This document shows, piece by piece, positions 1-5,315 of a stretch of DNA of 5,515 nt. A program made the translations under genes and the position numbers. The notes under the pieces are model-generated. The model ran no database searches and was not told where the DNA came from. It worked only from the letters and a program-made list of their open reading frames with translations. The DNA lies in the NCBI GenBank assembly GCA_003132865.1, contig PKYZ01000615.1, forward strand, positions 1 to 5,515, read 5' to 3'. This DNA is from Bryobacterales bacterium (GTDB lineage: Bacteria; Acidobacteriota; Terriglobia; Bryobacterales; Bryobacteraceae). Numbering within the stretch: position 1 is the first letter of the stretch; every line of letters starts with the position of its first letter.

Positions 1-46
1 TCAGGCGGTCGAAGACCTAGCCCCGCTTCTGCGCGTTTTTCGTTTA

Positions 47-304
47 TCAGCCGAGAATTGTGGGGACCCGCAGCAGAACGAAGTCTCCGCGCTTTGGTAA
101 ACCACTCCGAAACAGTGTCACCTTGGAATACGGCAGCTTCAGATTATAGGCGGCGCTATTCACGATAATCTTGTCGCCAAGCAGAACCGTCGGTATATCC
201 GTTGGGCCGATTAGCGTGTACGCGTGCAGATAAGCGGGGACCAGACTGAGTCCGGCCAAAACAAGCAGGACCGGCCGAACGTGCTTCTTCAACCAAGCCA
301 GCAT
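47..304 (-). CDS. Truncated signal peptidase I-like (S26) protein, probably not a peptidase
   Basis: This 85-residue protein has a short basic N-terminus (K6, K7, R10) and one hydrophobic segment at about residues 11-30, as in membrane-anchored type I signal peptidases. The next stretch follows the S26 pattern: T-D-I-P-T at 35-39 lies where the family has S-M-x-P-T, then L-L-G-D at 41-44, I-V-N-S-A-A-Y at 47-53, and K-R-G-D at 71-74 (box C). Two features argue against activity. The catalytic serine position is Thr35, and the protein stops at residue 85 (TGA, then TAA), before the box D region with the catalytic lysine and the G-D-x-x motif. The ATG lies 7 bases after the DUF1801 stop. An AAGGAG sits 13 bases before it, which is rather far for a ribosome site. 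Family membership is fairly safe; function is unknown, and it may be a decayed gene. Confidence 0.7.
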   Translation of the reverse strand: MLAWLKKHVRPVLLVLAGLSLVPAYLHAYTLIGPTDIPTVLLGDKIIVNSAAYNLKLPYSKVTLFRSGLPKRGDFVLLRVPTILG

Positions 305-311
305 AACCCAA

Positions 312-722
312 TCAACGCTCCTTCTTGTGTTCGTTCTCCGCGATCCGCGCCTTCACCAGCTTTTTCACAAGAGCGGCCGGCAGAGGCTTGTCCACAGGGA
401 AGCGAATGGTGCCTTTGGATGTGTGGTAGTCCTTGAGTTCGTTCTTGAACGCCTCGATCACGGGCGGACTCATAGGGAACAAACTACAATGGTCTGAAAA
501 CGCGCCGAACCCCACCAGCGGTCCTTTGTACTTGAACGTCGGAATCCGATAGCTGATGGCCTCCGTGGCCTCCGGTGGCACAGCCGACCGAATCGCCGCG
601 CGAATCCTGTTCAACGTGCTGCGGGCGGGTTCCGGGACGGCTGCGAGGTACTCGTCCACGTTCTTCGGGGCGACGTTGCCTTTCGCGGCCGAACCGCGAT
701 CGCCGGAATTCGCTTTTTTCAT
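312..722 (-). CDS. DUF1801 / YdhG-like domain protein
   Basis: This 136-residue soluble protein has no signal peptide or membrane segment. After a polar tail of about 20 residues it shows the DUF1801 pattern: V-D-E-Y-L-A at 22-27, an amphipathic helix with I-R-x-x-I-R at 40-45, E-A-I-S-Y-R-I-P-T-F at 54-63, the G-F-G-A-F-S strand at 71-76, and the signature T-S-K-G-T-I-R-F-P at 101-109, followed by K-P-L-P and a C-terminal helix (L-V-K-K-L-V-K-A-R-I). The length suits the family. Bacillus YdhG (Fra) of this family has been described as a frataxin-like iron chaperone, but most members have no known role, so iron handling here is only a possibility. The ATG at 722 has only a weak purine-rich stretch (GAGAGCGG) upstream. 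The gene is followed after 7 bases by the signal-peptidase-like gene, probably on the same transcript. Confidence 0.88.
   Translation of the reverse strand: MKKANSGDRGSAAKGNVAPKNVDEYLAAVPEPARSTLNRIRAAIRSAVPPEATEAISYRIPTFKYKGPLVGFGAFSDHCSLFPMSPPVIEAFKNELKDYHTSKGTIRFPVDKPLPAALVKKLVKARIAENEHKKER
318..323 (-). promoter_or_regulatory. AAGGAG ribosome site inside the end of the DUF1801 gene
   Basis: On the minus strand AAGGAG lies in the last codons of the DUF1801 gene (K-K-E-R-stop), 13 bases before the ATG at 304. It is a good Shine-Dalgarno match at a longer than usual distance. It supports that start and suggests the two genes are translated from one message. Confidence 0.4.
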
Positions 723-766
723 ACGGGTATCACCGCTCTCGGACTACCACGCAGCCGTTCGCCAGA

Positions 767-784
767 CACAGGCTGAAGCCTGTG
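767..784. repeat. REP-like palindrome, CACAGGCT/AGCCTGTG
   Basis: A perfect 8-base inverted repeat (CACAGGCT, GA spacer, AGCCTGTG) lies between the LytTR gene, whose stop is at 797-799, and the DUF1801 start at 722. Neither strand has a run of T after the stem, so it is not a standard intrinsic terminator. The flanking bases (GCCAGA on the left, CTACAAGGCAG on the right) resemble an extended repeat that I remember as recurring between genes in Acidobacteria and related phyla. Only one copy is present here, so repeat status is inferred from memory. Confidence 0.6.
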
Positions 785-796
785 CTACAAGGCAGC

Positions 797-1327
797 TTAC
801 CAATTTACGAGCCGGCGGATGCGCTGAAAGCTGGTATTTAGCGGCCGCTCTTCCAGCACCTTGAGCGTCTGGGTGACCTGGTATCGCTTGCGCGCGGTGG
901 CGATCCAGACGATGTCGCCCTCGGCATGGAATGCGAAGATCTCGTTGGCGTCGAGCAGGAAATATTCGGCGCCGGCTTTGCGCACGATCTTCTTCAAACG
1001 CAACCCGGGCACGTGGTTGAGCCAGTCGGCCAGGTGGAGCGCCACGGCCACGCCGCTGAGGGAGTAACCGCCGATCCACACCGCGCGGCGCCGCGATTGA
1101 AGAGAGATGTGCAGCAGGACCGCCGGCAGCAGGCTCAAGACGGAAAAGCTGAGGGCCACGATGGCGCCGGCGATCTGGCCGCTGCGGGGACCGGCTGGCA
1201 GGCCAACGAGAGACCCGAGATTCCACAGCATCGCCAGCGCCGCGGCCACTACCGGCAGACCGCTGCGTTCCTCGCCCGCGCGCCGCCGGTTCACCAGGAA
1301 GAAGTACAGCAGCATCCCGAAGATCAC
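797..1327 (-). CDS. Membrane protein with a C-terminal truncated LytTR DNA-binding domain; 5' end probably frameshifted
   Basis: The open frame from GTG at 1327 gives 176 residues. Four hydrophobic segments (about residues 2-13, 24-43, 51-76 and 82-101) are followed by L-R-L-K-K-I-V and a region matching LytTR: A-E-Y-F-L-L-D-A-N-E-I then F-A-F-H-A-E-G-D-I-V-W-I, Y-Q-V-T-Q-T-L-K-V-L-E, and F-Q-R-I-R-R-L-V-N-W at the very end. Full LytTR domains have F-x-R-I-H-R-S-x-x-V-N and then about 25-30 more residues, which are missing here. The frame stays open upstream only to a TGA at 1370-1372 and has no better start. A neighbouring frame offers ATG at 1385 and the residues M-P-D-W-L-S-I-H-E-P, which would join S-F-G-H-C-A-G-A-V if one G at 1355-1356 were absent. 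The product would be a membrane-tethered regulator, or a decayed gene. I infer that it may be a remnant of a sensor kinase fused to a LytTR regulator. Confidence 0.72.
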   Translation of the reverse strand: MIFGMLLYFFLVNRRRAGEERSGLPVVAAALAMLWNLGSLVGLPAGPRSGQIAGAIVALSFSVLSLLPAVLLHISLQSRRRAVWIGGYSLSGVAVALHLADWLNHVPGLRLKKIVRKAGAEYFLLDANEIFAFHAEGDIVWIATARKRYQVTQTLKVLEERPLNTSFQRIRRLVNW

Positions 1328-1385
1328 CGCGCCGGCGCAGTGGCCGAACGAGAACCGGCTCGTGGATACTCAGCCAATCGGGCAT
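1328..1385 (-). other. Probable true 5' end of the LytTR membrane gene, out of frame by one base
   Basis: ATG at 1385 begins M-P-D-W-L-S-I-H-E-P-V-L-V in a frame different from the main gene. Removing one G of the CCGG at 1355-1358 would give H-E-P-F-S-F-G-H-C-A-G-A-V-I-F-G, a continuous N-terminus leading into the first membrane helix and a protein of about 195 residues. This is inference from the fit of the two frames. It could be a real mutation or a sequencing error. Confidence 0.45.
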
Positions 1386-1389
1386 TGAG

Positions 1390-1424
1390 AGCTATCAGCC
1401 TTCAGCTATCAGCTTTCAGCTTAC
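1390..1424. repeat. Heptad tandem repeat, AGCTATC-type, five units
   Basis: Five successive 7-base units read AGCTATC, AGCCTTC, AGCTATC, AGCTTTC and AGCTTAC on the plus strand. Four fit AGCYNTC and the last is degenerate. Units 1-2 and 3-4 also make a 14-base repeat with one mismatch. It fills most of the 45 bases between the peptidase stop (1431) and the candidate ATG at 1385. It is an intergenic simple repeat that may form weak hairpins because AGCT is self-complementary. No terminator-like T run accompanies it. Confidence 0.75.
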
Positions 1425-1430
1425 TGCAAA

Positions 1431-3425
1431 TCATTTCCCGATATGGCTATCTACCCAGTTTAGGTGACGCTGCATGATATCGAGGAGAAACTTCGGCTCG
1501 CGGGGACCATGCGGCGTGCGTGGGTACACGACCATTTTCGCGGTCACACCTTGCCGCTTTAGCGCGTTGTAGAATTCATAGCCCTGCGTGGTAGGCACGC
1601 GCACGTCGGCCTCGCCGTGCAGGATCAGCGTAGGCGTAGTGACGCCCTTCACGAACGCCATGGGCGAGTGGTTGTAGTAGCCGTCGAAACTGGTCCAAGG
1701 CTCGCCTGAAAAGTAATCGGGCAGAAATCCAGGTATGTCGGAGGTGCCTGTGAAGCTCCACAAGTTAGTCACTCCGGCGCCCACCGCGGCCGCTTTGAAC
1801 CGGTGCGTGTGAGTGACTACCCAGCTCGTCATGAAGCCGCCATAACTCCAGCCCATCACCGCCAGGCGGTTGGGATCGGCCACGCCAATCGAAATCACAT
1901 GATCCACGCCCGCCATCAGATCGCCGTAATCCTTGCCGCCCCAGTCGTTCATGTTGGCGAAGCGGAAGGTGCGTCCGTAGCCGCCCGATCCGCGCGGATT
2001 CACGCGCAGCACGGCATAGCCCCGCGCGGCGAAAGTGGCGTAGGGATACAGGCCGTAGCGTCCCAGGAAACTGTCCTGGAAGACGCCCGTGGGTCCGCCG
2101 TGAATGACCAACACCAGCGGGTACTTCTGCGCGGGTTCGTAACCAACCGGGTAAGTCAGCAGGCCTTCGATATCCAAACCGTCCGCGGCTTTCCATGTAA
2201 TGCGCTTGGTTTCGCCCAGGGGCAGCTTGGGAAGGTCCAGGTTGGCGCTGCTGGCCCGCTGCGGAATGCTATCGCCGATTTTCAGGACGTAAGCTTCCGG
2301 TGCCTCATCCCAGCTTTCGCCCGCGAAACCGAAAGCCGTGCCGGTGGCGTTCGCGTGTCCGGCTTGCAGGGTACCGTGCCGGGGTTCATACACGGGCTTT
2401 GGCGGGCCATCGGTGGGAATCGCGTACACGACGTTGGCGATGCCTCTGGCTTCCGTGAATAGCAGGCGCGCCGAATCGCCGGTCCACCCCAGCAACGCAG
2501 GCCGCTCATCGAAGGTCGGCGGCAGTTCGCGCGCCTCTCCTGTCTGACGGGTCAGCAACACGATGCGATCGATCTGCGCCCAGCGCGCCGGATCGGTGGA
2601 GCGCAGGTATGCCAGATACCGTCCATCGGGCGAATATTGCGGGCTGCGCTCGGAGGCGCCGGTCGCCGCGACGGGGCGCACGGCGCCGCTGGCGCCGACC
2701 TGAACGGTCACCTCCGAAATGTCCGACTTGGTCCACTCGCCGGCGCCGGGCGTGGGCGTGTGCGCGAAGGCGATGGCGCCGGAATCGGGCGACCAATCGA
2801 ATTCCTGAACGTGGTCCGGCGTATTCGTCAGGCGGCGCGGCGTGCGCTTTCCCTGGCTATCGGCCTCGGCCGGAACGATCCAGAGGCTGTGGTTCTTGGG
2901 GTTTTCGTCGATCACGCGGAAGTCGCGCTTCTCTTTCTTCTCCTTCTCCTCGTCGGCCCGCGGCTCCATGCCCGCAAATGCGATCCACTTGCCGTCCGGC
3001 GAGACACGATACGCGCCGATCTCGCCCTTCCAATCGGTGAGCATCTCAGCCTCGCCGCCATCCACCGGGATGCGCCACAGGTTCGGCTTGCCGCTGCGCT
3101 CCGAGGAGAAGTACACGTAGCGGCCATCGGGGGAAAACTCCGGCGCGGAAGCGCTCTTCTCGCCGCGCGTCAATTGCGTGCGGTGCGAACCGTCGGCCGC
3201 GGCGAGAAAGATCTGCGTATCCACTTCGCTTTTTTCCGCTTCGATGACGGCATGGCTTTGGGTATAGGCCACCAGTTTGCCGTCGGGAGAAGGCACCACA
3301 TCGCCGACGGGCTGCACCTGCATGGAGATTTCGGGAGTCCATCCTGTGGGCAATGCCGTGGGCGCCTGGCCCCAGGCCGCGGCCGCCAGCAGAATGGGAA
3401 ACAGCTTTATTAGCATGGCTTTCAT
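1431..3425 (-). CDS. Secreted S9 (prolyl oligopeptidase family) peptidase, dipeptidyl/acylaminoacyl-peptidase-like
   Basis: The product has 664 residues. Residues 1-20 form a signal peptide (K2, K7, then F-P-I-L-L-A-A-A-A-W-G-Q), so it acts outside the cytoplasm. Residues about 40-380 are a beta-propeller with PD40/WD40-like repeats, seen as S-P-D-G-K/R at 46, 98, 142 and 265 and S-P-D-S at 212, with a lysine/glutamate-rich loop at 158-168. The C-terminal alpha/beta hydrolase has the oxyanion motif H-G-G-P at 442-445, the nucleophile Ser527 in G-W-S-Y-G-G, Asp607 in H-G-E-A-D, and His639 in T-P-H-G. The triad is complete, so it should be active, cleaving short peptides near their N-terminus; exact specificity is not readable. 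The frame extends upstream to 3626, but the start at 3425 is chosen because it begins the signal peptide and overlaps the aminotransferase stop as ATGA. Translation is probably coupled to that gene. Confidence 0.95.
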   Translation of the reverse strand: MKAMLIKLFPILLAAAAWGQAPTALPTGWTPEISMQVQPVGDVVPSPDGKLVAYTQSHAVIEAEKSEVDTQIFLAAADGSHRTQLTRGEKSASAPEFSPDGRYVYFSSERSGKPNLWRIPVDGGEAEMLTDWKGEIGAYRVSPDGKWIAFAGMEPRADEEKEKKEKRDFRVIDENPKNHSLWIVPAEADSQGKRTPRRLTNTPDHVQEFDWSPDSGAIAFAHTPTPGAGEWTKSDISEVTVQVGASGAVRPVAATGASERSPQYSPDGRYLAYLRSTDPARWAQIDRIVLLTRQTGEARELPPTFDERPALLGWTGDSARLLFTEARGIANVVYAIPTDGPPKPVYEPRHGTLQAGHANATGTAFGFAGESWDEAPEAYVLKIGDSIPQRASSANLDLPKLPLGETKRITWKAADGLDIEGLLTYPVGYEPAQKYPLVLVIHGGPTGVFQDSFLGRYGLYPYATFAARGYAVLRVNPRGSGGYGRTFRFANMNDWGGKDYGDLMAGVDHVISIGVADPNRLAVMGWSYGGFMTSWVVTHTHRFKAAAVGAGVTNLWSFTGTSDIPGFLPDYFSGEPWTSFDGYYNHSPMAFVKGVTTPTLILHGEADVRVPTTQGYEFYNALKRQGVTAKMVVYPRTPHGPREPKFLLDIMQRHLNWVDSHIGK
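3422..3425 (-). promoter_or_regulatory. ATGA stop-start overlap joining aminotransferase and peptidase
   Basis: The aminotransferase ends M-K-stop as ATG AAA TGA. The last A of the AAA plus the TGA form the ATG of the peptidase (ATGAAAGCC). No strong Shine-Dalgarno precedes it, which fits restart of ribosomes ending the upstream gene. The overlap decides the peptidase start. Confidence 0.7.
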
Positions 3426-4540
3426 TTCATCGTCCTCCGCAACGCATCCAGTATCTTGCCGACATTTTCTTCGGTCGATGAGTAGCCCATCAAACCGATA
3501 CGGAATACCTTGCCGGCCAGCGGTCCGAAGCCGCCGGCGATCTCGATGCCGTATTCGCTCAGCAGCCGCTGGCGCACCTGGGCATCGTCCACACCCTGCG
3601 GCACGCGCGGCGTGTTCAGGGTCCACAGCCGATGTCCCGCGGCGACATGCATGCGCAGCCCCATGGCTTCGATGCCTGCGACGAATGCCTCATGATTGCG
3701 GCGATGGCGCTCCCAACGATTCTCGATGCCCTCTTCGCGGACGATCGCCAGGGCCTCGCGCAGCGCATAAAACATGGTTGCCGACGCCGTGTGGTGATAC
3801 TTGCGGTCGCGGAAGTAGCTTTCGAGCAGCCGCAGATCCAGGTAGAATGAATCCACCGGCGCGGTGCGCTTGCGCAGGCGCTCCCAGGCGCGCGGCGAGA
3901 CCGTCAGCGGCGCCAGTCCCGGGGGACAGCTCAGCCCCTTCTGCGTGCAACTGTAGGCGATGTCGATGCCGGTTTCATCCACGCGCACGGGCATGCCGCC
4001 CAGAGAGGTGACGCAGTCCGCGATCGCCAGCGCGTCCACTTCGTGGGCCGCTTCGCAAATCGCCTGGCCTTGCTGGAATGCGCCGGTGGAGGTCTCCGCT
4101 TGCACATAGGCCACCACGCGCGGCTGTTCGCGCCGGATGAAATCGCGGGCTTCCCGATCGTCGAACACCTCGCCCCACGGCTTCTCCAGTCGCGCGACGA
4201 CGGCGCCGTGCCGGCGCGCCACGTCCGCGAGGCGATCGCAGAAGTATCCGTTGGCCAGGACCGCGAACCTGTCGCCCGGCTCGACGAAATTGGCGACCGC
4301 GGTTTCCATGCCGCTAGTGCCCGTTCCGGAGATGGCGATATTGAATTCGTTGGCGGTGGAGAAGGCGTAGCCGAGCAGCCTGCGAATGTCTTCCACGACC
4401 TCGAAGAAATAGGGGTCCAGGTGCCCGACGATGGGCTGCCGCAGCGCTTCGTACACGCGCGGCGCCACCATGCTGGGTCCCGGTCCCAGCAGCAGGCGCG
4501 CCGGCGGGCGCAACGGGGAGAGCGGTTCGGGGGTCACCAA
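3422..4540 (-). CDS. Class V PLP aminotransferase, alanine-glyoxylate / serine-pyruvate type
   Basis: This cytoplasmic enzyme of 372 residues is the usual size for the group. It should move an amino group between alanine or serine and a 2-oxo acid such as glyoxylate or pyruvate, using pyridoxal phosphate. Visible motifs are L-L-G-P-G-P-S at 17-23, the cofactor-phosphate loop S-G-T-G-T-S-G-M-E-T at 71-80, E-T-S-T-G at 149-153, Asp175 in I-A-D-C-V-T-S-L-G-G (pairs with the pyridine nitrogen), Lys201 in C-T-Q-K-G-L-S-C-P-P-G-L (Schiff base), Y-H-H-T-A at 248-252, and Arg347 in F-R-I-G-L-M-G (substrate carboxylate). The start is uncertain: TTG at 4540 or GTG at 4537, neither with a clear ribosome site. 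It follows the hypothetical gene by 9 bases in the same frame and overlaps the peptidase by 4. Phosphoserine or isopenicillin epimerase-type relatives are less likely. Exact substrates are not readable. Confidence 0.93.
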   Translation of the reverse strand: MVTPEPLSPLRPPARLLLGPGPSMVAPRVYEALRQPIVGHLDPYFFEVVEDIRRLLGYAFSTANEFNIAISGTGTSGMETAVANFVEPGDRFAVLANGYFCDRLADVARRHGAVVARLEKPWGEVFDDREARDFIRREQPRVVAYVQAETSTGAFQQGQAICEAAHEVDALAIADCVTSLGGMPVRVDETGIDIAYSCTQKGLSCPPGLAPLTVSPRAWERLRKRTAPVDSFYLDLRLLESYFRDRKYHHTASATMFYALREALAIVREEGIENRWERHRRNHEAFVAGIEAMGLRMHVAAGHRLWTLNTPRVPQGVDDAQVRQRLLSEYGIEIAGGFGPLAGKVFRIGLMGYSSTEENVGKILDALRRTMK

Positions 4541-4549
4541 AACAGTGTA

Positions 4550-4945
4550 TCAACGGTCGCGTGATGGGTCTCGTGGTGTCACGAACTTGATGCGCGCTGG
4601 TGTGGCGGGCGGCACGGCCTTCGTCACTTTGCAGACCAGTTGCAGCGATTCGACCGCGGCAATCACGCGCGTCACCGACTTGTCCTTGTCAATGCCGATG
4701 TCAATGCCGGTGAGCACGGCCACCTGCCAGGATGGGAAGTACAACTCCAGCACGCGCACCGACTCGCCGCCCGCGTGAAACAAGACGATCAACTCCTCGT
4801 CATCTTTGAGCGCCTTCTGCATGGCCTGCACTTGCGCGAGCATGGCCACGCCCGGATTGTCCGGCCGCGGTGGGGCGGCGGGCGGGTTGACGGCGTTGCG
4901 TATCGCCTGTTCGGCAATTTGTTTGGTGAGATCGCCTAAGGCCAT
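4550..4945 (-). CDS. Hypothetical protein, 131 residues, first gene of the aminotransferase-peptidase cluster
   Basis: I do not recognise a family. The protein is soluble-looking, with no signal peptide or membrane helix. Residues 1-19 could form an amphipathic helix (L-T-K-Q-I-A-E-Q-A-I-R), followed by a proline-rich linker at 21-31 and a second helix at 33-47. A strand-rich core follows, with E-E-L-I-V-L-F-H-A-G at 50-59, V-R-V-L-E-L-Y-F at 63-70 and W-Q-V-A-V-L at 73-78, then S-L-Q-L-V-C-K-V-T-K at 100-109 and a basic tail. A short internal repeat gives T-G-I-D then I-G-I-D at 79-86. Coding status is supported by the placement: 27 bases after the antitoxin stop and 9 before the aminotransferase, with even hydrophobic patterning. 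The ATG at 4945 lacks a clear ribosome site. A role with either neighbour is possible but unproven. Confidence 0.7.
   Translation of the reverse strand: MALGDLTKQIAEQAIRNAVNPPAAPPRPDNPGVAMLAQVQAMQKALKDDEELIVLFHAGGESVRVLELYFPSWQVAVLTGIDIGIDKDKSVTRVIAAVESLQLVCKVTKAVPPATPARIKFVTPRDPSRDR
4688..4711 (-). repeat. In-frame 12-base tandem duplication
   Basis: Two adjacent 12-base units, GTCAATGCCGAT and GTCAATGCCGGT on the plus strand, differ at one base. On the coding strand they give T-G-I-D and I-G-I-D inside the 131-residue hypothetical protein. This is most simply a small slippage duplication. Confidence 0.55.
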
Positions 4946-4972
4946 CAGGCTGATGCTATCACTCGTGAATTC

Positions 4973-5203
4973 TTAGCGCCAGAATGCCTTCTCGATTTCC
5001 GGCGGCAGCGGGGCATTGAAGTCGTCGGGGGTGCGGAACTCGCCGGCAGCGGATCCCAGTCGCCGCGCTCCGGACTTGCGTTCCATGGGGGTTAACCGGG
5101 CGACCAGTGTTCCGGCGCGCGAGATTATGATCTCCTCGCCCAACTCAACGCGCGCCAGCAGCCGCGAAAGATCGGCCTTGGCTCGTTGAATATTAACCCG
5201 CAT
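4973..5203 (-). CDS. Phd/YefM (VapB-like) family antitoxin, no toxin beside it
   Basis: The product is 76 residues. M-R-V-N-I-Q-R-A-K-A-D-L-S-R-L-L at 1-16 and L-G-E-E-I-I-I-S-R-A-G at 22-32, then V-A-R-L-T-P at 35-40, match the Phd/YefM fold that binds DNA and represses its own operon. The tail, F-R-T-P-D-D-F-N-A-P-L-P at 57-68 with E-K-A-F near the end, is the kind that covers VapC/PIN toxins. The ATG at 5203 is chosen over the upstream ATG at 5293 because homology begins there and the upstream extension is not protein-like. Such antitoxins normally stand just before their toxin, but the next gene, 27 bases on, is the 131-residue unknown protein with no PIN motif. It is either an orphan antitoxin acting on another toxin or a remnant. 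Confidence 0.85.
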   Translation of the reverse strand: MRVNIQRAKADLSRLLARVELGEEIIISRAGTLVARLTPMERKSGARRLGSAAGEFRTPDDFNAPLPPEIEKAFWR

Positions 5204-5234
5204 TTCTTTAGCATAGACCAACCACAGGCCGGCC

Positions 5235-5250
5235 GCTCTTGCTGAAGAGC
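5235..5250. repeat. Hairpin GCTCTT-GCTG-AAGAGC upstream of the antitoxin gene
   Basis: A perfect 6-base inverted repeat with a 4-base loop begins 31 bases upstream of the antitoxin ATG. Phd-type proteins repress their own genes through palindromes near the promoter, so this is a candidate operator. There is no T run after it on the minus strand, so a terminator for the upstream gene is less likely. The rest of 5204-5315 holds no gene that I can support. Confidence 0.3.
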
Positions 5251-5315
5251 AGCGCACCGGGCCGATCCACTTAGTCGCTTGCCGAGATGGCAACTACGCG
5301 CGAGGGACTAAACCG

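Noticed and set aside
1..46. Possible continuation of the signal-peptidase-like gene in another frame
   Set aside because: The alternative frame past the double stop gives no K-R-V-x-G-L-P-G-D-like stretch, so a simple frameshift is not supported within the visible bases.
767..784. Palindrome as an intrinsic terminator of the LytTR gene
   Set aside because: The stem is good but neither strand has a T run after it. A REP-like repeat is the better explanation.
744..1385. Minus-strand 213-codon frame from ATG 1385 as a full gene
   Set aside because: Beyond its first ten or so residues it is arginine/proline/alanine-rich noise, and it reads through the palindrome at its end. Only its N-terminal peptide seems to belong to the real, frameshifted gene.
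1803..2462. Plus-strand open frame of 219 codons
   Set aside because: It is antisense to the catalytic half of the peptidase, whose motifs are unambiguous on the minus strand. There is no independent support.
2637..3413. Long plus-strand open frame of 258 codons
   Set aside because: It lies wholly antisense to the S9 peptidase, is rich in R/G/A/H and has no recognisable domain. It is a typical shadow frame in GC-rich DNA.
4043..4564. Plus-strand 173-codon frame
   Set aside because: It is antisense to the aminotransferase, which has every expected active-site motif on the minus strand.
4541..4570. TACACT as a -10 box for a separate aminotransferase promoter
   Set aside because: No -35-like hexamer lies at a suitable distance, and the box would sit within a few bases of the start codon. 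Co-transcription with the upstream gene is simpler.
5204..5293. N-terminal 30-residue extension of the antitoxin from the ATG at 5293
   Set aside because: The extra residues do not resemble the Phd family, which begins with M-x-V-x-I as at 5203. The extension also covers the inter-gene hairpin.
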